Numbered from the stretch's first letter, positions 7,334-16,268 are shown. The stretch is DNA of 64,000 nucleotides from Lysinibacillus sp. G4S2 (GCF_030348505.1 NZ_JAUCFJ010000002.1:3538001-3602000); one strand, 5' to 3'. Notes: a model not told the origin generated them from the sequence alone. Numbers and translations are program-made.

Positions 7334-8715
7334 TTTTTTACCTCCAATAGCGCGCGAGCTTTATTGAGTGTTTCCTCGTATTCAGACAATGGCACAGAAT
7401 CGTACACAATACCAGCCCCTGCCTGCACATGAGCACGATCATCTTTAATGATCATTGTGCGAATGGCTAGAGCTAAATCCATATCCCCGGTAGTGGAAAT
7501 ATAGCCAACTGCGCCTGCATAGACCCCACGTTTTACGGGCTCTAACTCATTAATTAGCTGCATAGCGCGAATTTTCGGCGCACCTGATACTGTACCAGCA
7601 GGTAAGCAAACTCGAAGAACATCCAAAACATGTACATCATCGCGTAATTCGCCGATAACCTCTGATACAATATGCATAACATGTTTATAGCGCTCAATAT
7701 TCATATATTTCACAAGCTTCACTGTACCAATTTTGGCAATTCGCCCAAGATCGTTACGACCTAAATCCACTAACATACGATGTTCAGCAATTTCTTTTTC
7801 ATCATTTAGTAAGCCTTCCGCAATCGTTTTATCCTGCTCCACTGTTTTGCCTCTAGGTTTTGTTCCTGCGATTGGATTTGTCGTTACCTTTCTCTCCTTC
7901 ACCTTCACGAGACTTTCAGGAGACGTTCCTAAAACGGTATACGGGCCAAAATCCATATAGAACATATATGGTGACGGATTTGATGTACGCAACTGACGAT
8001 ATAAATCGAAAGGATTACCTGTAAATGGTGAGGTGAAACGTTGTGATAAAACAATTTGGAAAATATCACCCTTACAAATATACTGTTTAGCTCGTTCAAC
8101 CATTGCTACAAAATTTTCTTTTTCAATCAGTGGCTTGAAATTAAGCTCTCCAAGTGTCATGACATCAAATGTTTTCCCAGCATAAAGCTGCTCTTCCATC
8201 GTAGAAATAGCCAACTCCATTGCTTCAAGAGAGCGCCCTTCATGAAATAAATCAATTGCCGCTAATGTCACTTCTTGCTTTAAATGATCAAAAACAATAA
8301 ATGTATCATAGAAAAAAACATGTACATCTGGCATTTCTAAATCATCCTGCAAGAATTCTCCTATTTTCTCTGCATAAAATGCAGTTTCGTATCCAAAAAA
8401 ACCAATCGCTCCTCCAAAAAAGGCGAAAGGATATTGTGCCTCATGGAATGGCATTACCTGCTTTAATTTAGTGAGTACATTTCCACTCGCTTTTTCGCTT
8501 TCTCCGCCTTTGGTAAAGGAATAACCATCCTTATCTCCAATCAATTCTGCAACTGGATTAACGGCGATAAACGAGTAACGCCCACTTTCTTCATGTTTCG
8601 CGGACGACTCAAAAAGCATTTTCCGCTTCCCTTCAAGTGATTGATAAACGGAAATCGGCGTCATCATATCACCCTGTAATACCTTCATAGCAAACTTTCT
8701 AAGCTCAACTGTCAT
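7330..8715 (-). CDS. trpE: Anthranilate synthase component I
   Basis: TrpE converts chorismate to anthranilate, the first step of tryptophan synthesis. The 461-residue protein shows the N-terminal ES-containing segment (LFESSAKHEESGRYSF) where Trp feedback-binds in this family. The C-terminal chorismate-binding domain carries GTSPESLV, PIAGTKPRG, VDLGRNDLGRI and PAGTVSGAPKIRAM. The ATG at 8715 has an AAGGAGA SD. A tryptophan-specifier T-box leader lies upstream and trpG overlaps downstream. No trpDCFBA genes follow, so the pathway is split. A pabB role is possible but less likely given the T-box. Confidence 0.9.
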   Translation of the reverse strand: MTVELRKFAMKVLQGDMMTPISVYQSLEGKRKMLFESSAKHEESGRYSFIAVNPVAELIGDKDGYSFTKGGESEKASGNVLTKLKQVMPFHEAQYPFAFFGGAIGFFGYETAFYAEKIGEFLQDDLEMPDVHVFFYDTFIVFDHLKQEVTLAAIDLFHEGRSLEAMELAISTMEEQLYAGKTFDVMTLGELNFKPLIEKENFVAMVERAKQYICKGDIFQIVLSQRFTSPFTGNPFDLYRQLRTSNPSPYMFYMDFGPYTVLGTSPESLVKVKERKVTTNPIAGTKPRGKTVEQDKTIAEGLLNDEKEIAEHRMLVDLGRNDLGRIAKIGTVKLVKYMNIERYKHVMHIVSEVIGELRDDVHVLDVLRVCLPAGTVSGAPKIRAMQLINELEPVKRGVYAGAVGYISTTGDMDLALAIRTMIIKDDRAHVQAGAGIVYDSVPLSEYEETLNKARALLEVKK

Positions 8716-8754
8716 ATTCTTTCTCTCCTTTTCTATGCTCTGCTCTTCTACACT

Positions 8755-9019
8755 AAAAAAGGCTTTTCCATCACAAAAGGACGGAAAAGCCGTGGTGCCA
8801 CCTTCATTGGTCTTAAGAATTATGCCCGGGCATAATTGCGTCGCAAGGCGTTAAAAGACCTACTCTATACCCTATAACGTAGGCAAACGCTAATCCATAC
8901 TTTATTCAGGATTAGAGCTCCGAAGTCCATTCACCATTCATTTGTACTAGTTTCCACCAGCCACTAGCTCTCTACAACAAATAATAATAGCTACTACTCT
9001 TCATCAAAGCTGATTACTC
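8755..9019 (-). promoter_or_regulatory. T-box riboswitch, tryptophan specifier, controlling trpE-trpG
   Basis: On the minus strand the leader carries stem I (AGAGAGCT...GGAGCTCT) with a specifier loop GAATGGACT in which TGG is the Trp codon. It has the near-invariant T-box AAGGTGGCACCACG (8791-8804) and an overlapping terminator (GGCTTTTCC...GGAAAAGCC and six T). Uncharged tRNA-Trp should favour the antiterminator and switch on trpEG. A palindromic ATTATGCCCGGGCATAAT sequence lies in the stem between stem I and the T-box; see findings. Confidence 0.93.
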
Positions 9020-9025
9020 ATTATC

Positions 9026-9054
9026 ATTTTAAAACAAAGAAACTAACAATTCAA
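9026..9054 (-). promoter_or_regulatory. Sigma-A promoter of the trpE leader
   Basis: TTGAAT (9054-9049) and TAAAAT (9031-9026) on the minus strand are separated by 17 bp, placing the transcript start near 9019 just before the T-box stem I. The promoter abuts the end of the upstream MscS gene. Confidence 0.7.
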
Positions 9055-9055
9055 A

Positions 9056-10126
9056 TTATTTTTTCTGACGAAGCCATTCATCTTCTGCTGGGTCAGCTAG
9101 CTCAATATTTTGTTCCTCAAATATTTGTCGAATAGCAAATAAAATATCCTGTCGCGTACTTAGCATCACGGCCGTATCATTTGTTGCTACAAAGAAACGT
9201 ATAAGAACGCGATAAGAAGTAGGATAAAATTCATCTATAAATACATGAATCAATTCTTTTTCTGTATTTGTATGCAAATAAATTTCCTTTTGGATAGCAC
9301 TTAAAGCATTTCGTAATTTTTCTTCTTTATTTTCAGCAGCTACATATAAAAATTGTTCACATTTTCGTTTTTCTCGTCTAGATAAATTATAGATTGGCCG
9401 ATTGACTAAATATGAGTTCGGGACATAAACAAGCCCTTTATCACCCGTTTGAATTAAGGTACTTCGAAGATTAATATCTTCAATGGTTCCATCTATTTTT
9501 TGATCTTCTGTCGCTATCCAGTCGCCAATTTTAAACGGGTTGTCTAATGCGACTGACATACCACCAAAAACATGGGCTAAAGTATCTCGAATACCAAAGG
9601 CAATCGCTACACCAGTTAAACCAATCCCTGTTAAAAAGCCATTCAAATTAAAATTCCAGAAAGAAGCAATCGTAAACATCGCTGCTATCATAATAAGCAC
9701 TTTGCCTATACGAAGAAAAAACGGTAACAGGACATTCGGCTCTTCTTCACTATTCAATGGTAGTGGCTGCTTCGTATAAAAATGTAAAACATCATATACA
9801 CCTTTAAATGCAAAAAACACAATAATGGACAATACAAAATTCTTAGTCACTGCATTTGTAAATAAATTTTCTTCCAATAATATAGTTAAGCTGAGTACAA
9901 TAACAGCTGACATAAATGCATAGCGAATCGCTTTATTGAATTGTTCTAGCACCGTTGCCTGAAAGTCTTGCTGACGATTTCTTAAAAATGTAACAATACG
10001 ATTAATAATTCCCTTTATAACCAGTTGCTGAAAAAGCCAACCTACGACGCAAATAACGATGGCGATAATAACGTCCATCCACGTTGGGGCTGTAATATTC
10101 GGTAATAACCATTTCATTGAATCCAT
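9056..10126 (-). CDS. MscS-family mechanosensitive ion channel
   Basis: Small-conductance mechanosensitive channels open under membrane tension to release solutes on hypo-osmotic shock. There are three to four membrane segments in the first 190 residues. The pore-lining helix signature GIGLTGVAIAFGIRDTLAHVFGG and the following beta-domain start (DNPFKIGDWI) are clear, followed by the cytoplasmic alpha/beta cage domain. At 356 residues it is a short, YkuT-like member. Its stop is 2 bases from the trpE promoter and it has no obvious terminator of its own. Confidence 0.88.
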   Translation of the reverse strand: MDSMKWLLPNITAPTWMDVIIAIVICVVGWLFQQLVIKGIINRIVTFLRNRQQDFQATVLEQFNKAIRYAFMSAVIVLSLTILLEENLFTNAVTKNFVLSIIVFFAFKGVYDVLHFYTKQPLPLNSEEEPNVLLPFFLRIGKVLIMIAAMFTIASFWNFNLNGFLTGIGLTGVAIAFGIRDTLAHVFGGMSVALDNPFKIGDWIATEDQKIDGTIEDINLRSTLIQTGDKGLVYVPNSYLVNRPIYNLSRREKRKCEQFLYVAAENKEEKLRNALSAIQKEIYLHTNTEKELIHVFIDEFYPTSYRVLIRFFVATNDTAVMLSTRQDILFAIRQIFEEQNIELADPAEDEWLRQKK

Positions 10127-10158
10127 ATTCTTCTCCTCTAACTACTATGTATATTTAC

Positions 10159-10198
10159 ACAAAAAGAAGCCGATCAACGATGATGATCAGCTCCTTTT
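10159..10198 (-). terminator. Terminator after the VWA-like gene
   Basis: On the minus strand AAGGAGCTGATCA pairs with TGATCGGCTTCTT around a 7-nt loop, followed by TTTTT. It begins directly after the stop codon. Confidence 0.85.
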
Positions 10199-11071
10199 TT
10201 ATTGAATAGCATCATCCGCAAAAAAAGCCTTGTTGGCAAACCAAAATTGCTGCTCATTAAAATTATGTTCCTGCATGGTGATAACCGAAAATTCAGCACA
10301 ATACTTACTCTTCATCTCATTAAGTATGGTTTTCGCTTTCTTTCCAACAAGATGCTGCCCATCAATAGGCGTACCTTCAGTAAAAATAATAATATCCGAT
10401 TCTGTATAATGTTGATTTTCTTGGAGCAAACCCTTTACAAAATGAAGCACAGGCAAAATTGCAGCTTCTCCCTTTGCCTGATATTCGATAAAACCCTTAA
10501 AATCGCATAAATTGATATGACCGTTTTCAAATCGATAATGTACATGAATTTGACAATCATATGGAACGATATATAAATCTCGACGTTCACGGTGCGCATT
10601 CATAAAAAACGGTAAAATCATACTTTTACAAAGCTCTGAATATGCTGCCATACCAGTAGTTTGTTCAAGACAAATAATGATTGGACCTGGTTCTTTTTTG
10701 TATGCATCAAACGGGACATATAGGATATTTCCTTTTTTGGTTGTTTGATGCTTTAGCTTTTGACGTCTAGCAACTTGCCACTTTCGCTCATAATACAAAC
10801 GCTGCTCTTTGCCATTGGCTAATCGTTCAGCTTGCTCAATAGCTGGTATGTTTTCACACATCTCGCGTATGACGTCTGCCAATTCAAGTGAAAATGCTGC
10901 CATATTTCGTAATGTTTCACTCTTGTAAAAATAATCAATAAAAATTTGTTGTTCCTTGTCACTTAATTCTTCAAGATGTAAGTGATCATATAGAAAACGT
11001 AAAAAGTCACGTTGTTCTAAAGTGATTGTAAGAGCAAATTTCTCTAAAAGTGATTGTACAGCGTCTTTCAC
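10199..11071 (-). CDS. Degenerate von Willebrand factor A-like protein of unknown function
   Basis: The protein is about 290 residues long. After a helical N-terminal half (about 1-120) comes an alpha/beta domain starting GPIIICLEQTTGMAAYSELCKSM. This aligns with the MIDAS strand and helix of VWA domains, but the DxSxS metal motif is replaced by EQTTG. A later IIIFTEGTPID segment resembles the VWA strand ending in T/S-D-G. Metal binding is therefore doubtful. The start is GTG at 11071, set by the SD GGAGG (11085-11081); the longer upstream frame has no SD. No MoxR ATPase partner is nearby. Function unknown. Confidence 0.65.
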   Translation of the reverse strand: MKDAVQSLLEKFALTITLEQRDFLRFLYDHLHLEELSDKEQQIFIDYFYKSETLRNMAAFSLELADVIREMCENIPAIEQAERLANGKEQRLYYERKWQVARRQKLKHQTTKKGNILYVPFDAYKKEPGPIIICLEQTTGMAAYSELCKSMILPFFMNAHRERRDLYIVPYDCQIHVHYRFENGHINLCDFKGFIEYQAKGEAAILPVLHFVKGLLQENQHYTESDIIIFTEGTPIDGQHLVGKKAKTILNEMKSKYCAEFSVITMQEHNFNEQQFWFANKAFFADDAIQ

Positions 11072-11219
11072 GAAGCAACACCTCCAAAGTATGTTTTTTT
11101 GGATAATGTCTATAGTATAACCAAAATAATTTTTTGACAATACAATTATGCTTGCAGTATTTTGACGCTATTTTGCTCAACAATGTTGCTGTTATCATAT
11201 AGCTTTACATCATAGACAG

Positions 11220-11256
11220 TAAAAAGGAGAAGAGCTTGTTAGCGGCTCTTCTCCTA
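11220..11256 (-). terminator. Terminator of the pst-phoU operon
   Basis: An 11-bp perfect stem AGGAGAAGAGC / GCTCTTCTCCT with a 9-nt loop is followed by TTTTT on the minus strand, directly after phoU. Confidence 0.93.
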
Positions 11257-11916
11257 CTAATTATTCAATTCATAATGTTTGCCTTTTATTAAGTAAAATA
11301 AGTGTTCAGCAATATTTGTTGCATGGTCAGCTGAGCGCTCTAAATATCGGCATACAAATGTTAAATGTGTGATTTGAGAAATATGTGCTGGATTTTCAGC
11401 TCCCGCACGCATCAATAGCGTTACCGTCGCTCCATATAAATCATCGATGTAATCATCTAATTCTGCAATTTCCTTGGCACGAGCAGTATCTTCATCCGTA
11501 AAGGCTTTTATAATACTTTCTAACATTTCTACAGTCTTGTTACACATCGTTTGCAAATTTGTTGTAGGAAAGACAAGTGGTTCTTTTCCAATACGAATCG
11601 TCTCTTTGGCAATATTAACCGCATAGTCCCCTACTCGTTCCATATCTGATGCCGCTTTGACAAGCACCATAAGACGACGTAAATCTGTAGCTACAGGCTG
11701 TTGCTTGGCAATCATTAGAATAACATGATCATTGATTTGTTCTTCCAAACGATTAATGATTAAATCATCCTCAAGAATCTTTAAGGATTTCTCTAAATCC
11801 TGCTCTATTAATGCTTCAAATGCTAATTTAAGAGCATTGATACTACTAGTAGCAATCTCGATAAATTGCGCTTGAACTTCTTTTAATTCTTGCTCAAAAC
11901 GTTCACGTACGACCAT
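11257..11916 (-). CDS. phoU: Phosphate-signalling regulator PhoU
   Basis: PhoU couples the Pst transporter to the PhoR sensor and limits phosphate uptake when phosphate is plentiful. The 219-residue protein shows the two repeated three-helix bundles, each with the E/DxxxD-type metal cluster sequence (KAASDMERVGDYAVNIA and CRYLERSADHATNIAEH). The ATG at 11916 follows a GGGGAG SD; the longer frame upstream runs into pstB and is not used. It is the last gene of the pst operon, 13 bases after the pstB stop. Confidence 0.93.
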   Translation of the reverse strand: MVVRERFEQELKEVQAQFIEIATSSINALKLAFEALIEQDLEKSLKILEDDLIINRLEEQINDHVILMIAKQQPVATDLRRLMVLVKAASDMERVGDYAVNIAKETIRIGKEPLVFPTTNLQTMCNKTVEMLESIIKAFTDEDTARAKEIAELDDYIDDLYGATVTLLMRAGAENPAHISQITHLTFVCRYLERSADHATNIAEHLFYLIKGKHYELNN

Positions 11917-11929
11917 CTTCTGCTCCCCC

Positions 11930-12763
11930 TTAACCGAAACGACCTGAAATATAATCTTCAGTACGTTGATCTGCTGGTGTTTGGAAGATAACGTCTGTTT
12001 TATCGTATTCAACAACTTCTCCACTTAGGAAAAATGCTGTACGATCGGAAATTCGTGCTGCTTGTTGCATATTATGTGTCACGATAATAATGGAATAATC
12101 TTTTTTCAGCTCTTGTACAAGCTCCTCAACTTTTAATGTAGAAATTGGATCAAGTGCGGATGTTGGCTCATCCATTAAAATAACATCTGGTTCAATCGCT
12201 AAACAACGCGCGATACAAATACGTTGTTGCTGACCACCTGATAAACCATATGCATTTTGATTTAAGCGATCTTTTACTTCATCCCAAATTGCTGCACCAC
12301 GTAAAGATTTTTCAACAATCTCATCAAGAATCTTTTTATTTTTTATGCCATGGATACGTGGACCATAAGCAATATTATCGTAAATAGACTTCGGGAATGG
12401 ATTTGGCTTTTGGAATACCATCCCTACACGAGTGCGTAATTCTTCAACAGTATAGTTTTTATCTAAAATATTGCGCTCACGATATACTATTTCCCCTGAT
12501 GTTCGAACACTTGGTACAAGCTCCACCATTCGATTTAAAGTCTTTAAATAGGTAGATTTACCACAGCCAGAAGGGCCAATTATAGCTGTTACTTCATTTT
12601 CATAGATACTTAAATTGATATCTTTTAGACCATGATGATCGCCGTACCATAAATTTAAATTACGTGTATCGTAGACTACTTTTTTAGCAACTTCAATTGA
12701 AGGCTTTGTAGCCGTATGAATCGATTTGACAACTGATTTTTCCTCTTTAAAATCTAGTACCAT
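11930..12763 (-). CDS. pstB: Phosphate ABC transporter ATP-binding protein PstB
   Basis: This is the ATPase of the high-affinity phosphate importer. Walker A is GPSGCGKST (about residue 59), the ABC signature [10 protein letters not shown], Walker [13 protein letters not shown] and the switch histidine IIIVTHNM. Its 277 residues are normal. Unlike B. subtilis, which has tandem pstBA and pstBB, there is only one pstB here, and phoU is present, which B. subtilis lacks. It sits 12 bases after pstA. Confidence 0.95.
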   Translation of the reverse strand: MVLDFKEEKSVVKSIHTATKPSIEVAKKVVYDTRNLNLWYGDHHGLKDINLSIYENEVTAIIGPSGCGKSTYLKTLNRMVELVPSVRTSGEIVYRERNILDKNYTVEELRTRVGMVFQKPNPFPKSIYDNIAYGPRIHGIKNKKILDEIVEKSLRGAAIWDEVKDRLNQNAYGLSGGQQQRICIARCLAIEPDVILMDEPTSALDPISTLKVEELVQELKKDYSIIIVTHNMQQAARISDRTAFFLSGEVVEYDKTDVIFQTPADQRTEDYISGRFG

Positions 12764-12775
12764 AAGGTCACCTCA

Positions 12776-13654
12776 TTAATAACGTTTTTGGAATTTATTT
12801 CGAATAAAGATGGCAATAGAGTTCATCAGTAAAAGTACTGTCATAAGTACTAATATACCGGCTGCCGCTACATGTTGAAATTCCTCTTGCGGGCGTTTTG
12901 CCCAATCATATATTTGCATTGGTAAAGCAGTGAATTGACTCAATAAACCATTAGGTAAAAATTGTAAAATAACAGGAATTCCAATAACAACAAGTGGTGC
13001 TGTTTCACCAATCGCACGAGACAACGCTAAAATACTTCCCGTTAAAATTCCAGGAATGGCCGCTGGTAGCACAACACGCACGATCGTTTGCCATTTCGTC
13101 GCGCCCATACCATAAGAAGCTTCTCGTTGATCATTCGGTACTGCACGAATTGCTTCCTGTGCCGCAACAATAATAACTGGTAAAATTAATAGACTCATTG
13201 TTAAGCCAGCTGCTAAAACACTTTTTCCTAGTCCCATCATTCGAACGAAAATTGTTAAACCTAGTAAACCAAAAACAATGGAAGGCACACCTGCTAAGTT
13301 AGAAATATTCAAACGAATAAAGTCATTTAGTTTATTTTTCTTTGCATATTCCTCTAAATAAATGGCTGTCCCTACACCTAAAATAATGGACACTGGAGCA
13401 ACAACTGCCATCAACCAAAGTGAACCTACTAGAGCCGCCTTTATGCCCGCCTTATCTGCAAAACGTGAAGCAAAATTTGTTAAAAAATCAATTGTTAAAT
13501 AGTCGACCCCTTGAGTCACAATGCGATAAAGCAAAATAGCTAGTGTCACTAATGCAAATGTCGTTGCTAGGAAAAATAAAGCTTTCCAAACTTTATTCAA
13601 AGTAATACGCTTTGTCATTCGTTTTATGACGACCGTGTCATCAATATAGCGCAT
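12776..13654 (-). CDS. pstA: Phosphate ABC transporter permease PstA
   Basis: This is an inner-membrane permease subunit with six predicted helices and the EAA loop (DQREASYGMGATKWQTIVRVVLP) that contacts PstB. It pairs with PstC. Its 292 residues are normal. The gene begins one base after the pstC stop, so the two are translationally coupled, which fits an equal stoichiometry. Confidence 0.95.
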   Translation of the reverse strand: MRYIDDTVVIKRMTKRITLNKVWKALFFLATTFALVTLAILLYRIVTQGVDYLTIDFLTNFASRFADKAGIKAALVGSLWLMAVVAPVSIILGVGTAIYLEEYAKKNKLNDFIRLNISNLAGVPSIVFGLLGLTIFVRMMGLGKSVLAAGLTMSLLILPVIIVAAQEAIRAVPNDQREASYGMGATKWQTIVRVVLPAAIPGILTGSILALSRAIGETAPLVVIGIPVILQFLPNGLLSQFTALPMQIYDWAKRPQEEFQHVAAAGILVLMTVLLLMNSIAIFIRNKFQKRY

Positions 13655-13655
13655 G

Positions 13656-14603
13656 CTAGTAAACCTCCCTGAAGCGTTTCGAAATATAATGAGCGAGTAA
13701 ATTCATCACTAAAGTAAAGATAAATAATGTGAATCCAACTGAATAAATAGAATAATAGATTGTCGTACCATAACCAGCATCGCCCGTTGCAACTTGTACG
13801 ATATACGCAGTCATCGTTTGAATCGAGTCTGTTACATTTAAATCGAATTTAGGTGTAGCACCACCTGCCAGTGATACGATCATCGTTTCTCCAATTGCCC
13901 GGGAAATAGCGAGAACAACTGAAGCGATAATGCCTGATAATGCGGCTGGTAATACTACTTTTACAGCAACTTCAAACTTTGTTGCGCCAAGAGCTAGAGC
14001 TCCCTCACGCATACTATTTGGAACAGATGACATCGCATCCTCGGAAAGTGACGTAATCATTGGTAAAATCATAATACCCACAACAATACCTGGACTAAGT
14101 GCATTAAAAAGTTTTAATTCTGGAATAATTTGCTGTAACAACGGTGTTACGAACGTTAATGCAAAGAAGCCATAAACGATTGTTGGCACACCTGCTAATA
14201 TCTCTAAAATAGGCTTAACAATTCGTCTTACTTTTTCGCTTGCATACTCACTTAAATATATTGCTGAAGCAATCCCAAATGGTACCGCAACGACAACAGC
14301 AATAAGTGTGACTTTCAATGTTCCTGCGATTAATGGTAAAATCCCAAATAATGGTTCATTCCCTGAAAACGGTAACCACTCTGTACCAAAGAGGAAATCC
14401 GTAATCGAAACACGTTTGAAAAATTCAAACGTTTCAAAAATAAGGGTGAAAACAATGCCAAATGTCGTCAAGATTGAGATAAGAGCTGCAGAAAATAATA
14501 GAGCTGGCATTGCTTTTTCCACTATTTTCTTTGTTTTATGATTGCGCGAATTTGCAATTAATTGCTGCACAGATGTTGTTTTGTTTTCTTTTTGAGAAAC
14601 CAT
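13656..14603 (-). CDS. pstC: Phosphate ABC transporter permease PstC
   Basis: This is the second permease subunit, with six membrane helices preceded by a cytoplasmic N-terminus of about 30 residues. The EAA loop is NSMREGALALGATKFEVAVKVVLP. Its 315 residues are usual for the family. A hairpin separates it from pstS. The SD overlaps AAAGGAG just upstream of the ATG at 14603. Confidence 0.95.
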   Translation of the reverse strand: MVSQKENKTTSVQQLIANSRNHKTKKIVEKAMPALLFSAALISILTTFGIVFTLIFETFEFFKRVSITDFLFGTEWLPFSGNEPLFGILPLIAGTLKVTLIAVVVAVPFGIASAIYLSEYASEKVRRIVKPILEILAGVPTIVYGFFALTFVTPLLQQIIPELKLFNALSPGIVVGIMILPMITSLSEDAMSSVPNSMREGALALGATKFEVAVKVVLPAALSGIIASVVLAISRAIGETMIVSLAGGATPKFDLNVTDSIQTMTAYIVQVATGDAGYGTTIYYSIYSVGFTLFIFTLVMNLLAHYISKRFREVY

Positions 14604-14623
14604 TAGGTACTCCTTTCAAATAA

Positions 14624-14654
14624 GTGAGGGAAAGAGCATACATCTCTTTCCCTC
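14624..14654 (-). terminator. Intercistronic hairpin between pstS and pstC
   Basis: GAGGGAAAGAG pairs perfectly with CTCTTTCCCTC around a 7-nt loop. There is no clean T-run, so it probably protects the pstS message or attenuates read-through. That would keep the binding protein in excess over the permeases, as in other pst operons. Confidence 0.7.
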
Positions 14655-14667
14655 TATGCATGTCTTC

Positions 14668-15642
14668 TTATTTTAAGCCTTCTAAAGTTTTTAAAGCTTC
14701 AGCATATTTATCTTCAGGTAGAGGGACATAGCCAACTGCTTCTGCCATATCTCCCGCATTTTCTAGAGTAAATTTGATGAAATCATACGCTGCTGCGTTA
14801 TCTTTCATCGCACTATTTTTTACATAAGTAAATAATGGGCGTGAAAGTGGCGTATATTTACCATCTTTGATTGTTTCATTAGTTGGTTCAACACCATTTA
14901 CTTTTACAACACTTAATTTATCTTTATTTTCTAGGTAGTAAGCGTAACCGAAGAAGCCAATTGCGTTTTTGTCACCCGCTACACCTTGAACTAGCATATT
15001 ATCATCCTCTGATAATGTTGCTGTTTTTGCTAGATCAGCACCGTCTAAAATCACTTCATCAAAGTAATCGTACGTACCTGAGTCAGTACCTGGTGAGTAA
15101 TACACGATTTTTTCATCTGGCCAAGATGGGTCGATATCAGACCATTTTTTCTCTTTACCATCTTCAACCCAAATTTTCTTTAATTGTTCAACTGTTAAAT
15201 CCTTCGCCCAATCGTTTTCAGGATTCACGACTACTGATAAACCGTCATATGCTACAGGAAGCTCTGTAAAAGCAATTCCTGCTTTGTCTAGTTTTGCTTT
15301 CTCTTCATCTTTTACTGGACGAGATGCATTAGAAAAGTCTGTCTCACCTGCGATGAATTTTTCAAAACCACCACCAGTACCAGAAACACCTACCGATACT
15401 TTGACATCTGGTTGAGTCCCTGCATACTCTTCAACAACTGCTTCAATAATTGGTGCTACTGTTGATGAACCATCTCCAGCTACAGACCCTTGCAGTTTTT
15501 CGTCAGCAGCATCTTTTCCTGAGCTCGCTGGTGCGCTTGTTTCTGCATTGTTACCCTTTTGCGCTGAGTCGCTACCACATGCACCAAGCATTAATGCTGA
15601 ACCCATTACCGCAGTCATCGTTAAGTACTTCCACTTTTTCAT
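14668..15642 (-). CDS. pstS: Phosphate-binding lipoprotein PstS
   Basis: This is the extracytoplasmic phosphate receptor of the Pst importer. It has a signal peptide and a lipobox (MLGAC, Cys about residue 22), then a Ser-rich linker and the phosphate-binding fold with GDGSSTVAP and SGTGGGFEKF. The ATG at 15642 is 8 nt from the SD GGAGG (15655-15651). An extended upstream frame exists but lacks an SD. It is the first gene of pstSCAB-phoU and is preceded by PhoP-type direct repeats. Confidence 0.95.
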   Translation of the reverse strand: MKKWKYLTMTAVMGSALMLGACGSDSAQKGNNAETSAPASSGKDAADEKLQGSVAGDGSSTVAPIIEAVVEEYAGTQPDVKVSVGVSGTGGGFEKFIAGETDFSNASRPVKDEEKAKLDKAGIAFTELPVAYDGLSVVVNPENDWAKDLTVEQLKKIWVEDGKEKKWSDIDPSWPDEKIVYYSPGTDSGTYDYFDEVILDGADLAKTATLSEDDNMLVQGVAGDKNAIGFFGYAYYLENKDKLSVVKVNGVEPTNETIKDGKYTPLSRPLFTYVKNSAMKDNAAAYDFIKFTLENAGDMAEAVGYVPLPEDKYAEALKTLEGLK

Positions 15643-15694
15643 CTCATTTGCCTCCGTCACTAACATTTTTATAGTTATTTGTCTTACATTCTTT

Positions 15695-15777
15695 ACTATA
15701 ATGACTTATTGTTGAAGTCGTATAAACGGTTCGTAAAAGAGATGTAAAGGAATGTAATGCTTTGTAAACGATTGTAA
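15695..15777 (-). promoter_or_regulatory. PhoP-type box and promoter of pstS
   Basis: On the minus strand TTACA occurs four times at exact 10-bp steps (complements at 15743, 15753, 15763, 15773), with a fifth TTACG copy at 15732. This is the layout of Bacillus PhoP boxes (TTHACA direct repeats about 11 bp apart). A TATAGT -10 candidate lies at 15700-15695. Phosphate starvation should activate the operon. Confidence 0.8.
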
Positions 15778-15798
15778 AGATGAATTTACAATTGCAAT

Positions 15799-15900
15799 CA
15801 ATTTAGCCTTGCGTAATTGTAGCTGTCGCTTCGCTTTCGCACAGAAAACATTTGTTGTTACTGTCGCTACAGATAAATTGCCACAGGACGTGGCGTTCTT
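15799..15900. repeat. Family II repeat fragment with nested module III
   Basis: The sequence TTTAGCCTTGCGTAATTG is interrupted by GCTGTCGCTTCGCTTTCGCA...ACATTTGTTGTTACTGTCGC. The same insertion point and module recur at about 57,680-57,790. It lies upstream of the pstS PhoP box. Confidence 0.7.
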
Positions 15901-15982
15901 AGATTAACGTAGTAGGTGTTTAGACAATAACTAAAAAGGGATCACATCCGCATTCAACTCTCCATCCTCAGAGGTGGGAATC

Positions 15983-16031
15983 TTATTCTAAATGAGAATA
16001 AATTTGCTTCCTATTGGAAAGATGCTATAAT
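15983..16031 (+). promoter_or_regulatory. Promoter with a perfect palindrome ahead of the 64-residue gene
   Basis: TTGCTT (16004-16009) and TATAAT (16026-16031) are 16 bp apart. A perfect inverted repeat TTATTCT-AAATG-AGAATAA (15983-16001) abuts the -35 element, a typical place for a repressor or metal-regulator operator. It resembles Fur-superfamily boxes only loosely, so the regulator is unknown. Confidence 0.6.
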
Positions 16032-16073
16032 AAGCAATTGTGTCAGGAAATATTCTAAGAGGAGTTAGACTTT

Positions 16074-16268
16074 GTGATTAAGCATGCAAAAGTACAAAAT
16101 GCCGATTACTTTAAAACGTATTTAACACTTGTTATGGATCATCGAGAATTTACGCTACAGGAAGCCATTGATTTTATGGTAGAGTCTTATTTCTGTAATA
16201 ATATAGAGCTTTATGGAAAAAAACCGAAGCAACAATTTGAATTAGCTATTCAACAATTATCAGTATAA
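16074..16268 (+). CDS. Small protein of unknown function (64 residues)
   Basis: This cytoplasmic, mostly helical small protein (MIKHAKVQNADYFKTYLTL...) has no membrane segment or recognised motif. It starts at GTG 16074 behind a GAGGAG SD. A good promoter with a palindromic operator lies upstream and a strong terminator downstream, so it is a discrete, regulated single-gene unit. I do not recognise the family. Confidence 0.65.
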   Translation: MIKHAKVQNADYFKTYLTLVMDHREFTLQEAIDFMVESYFCNNIELYGKKPKQQFELAIQQLSV

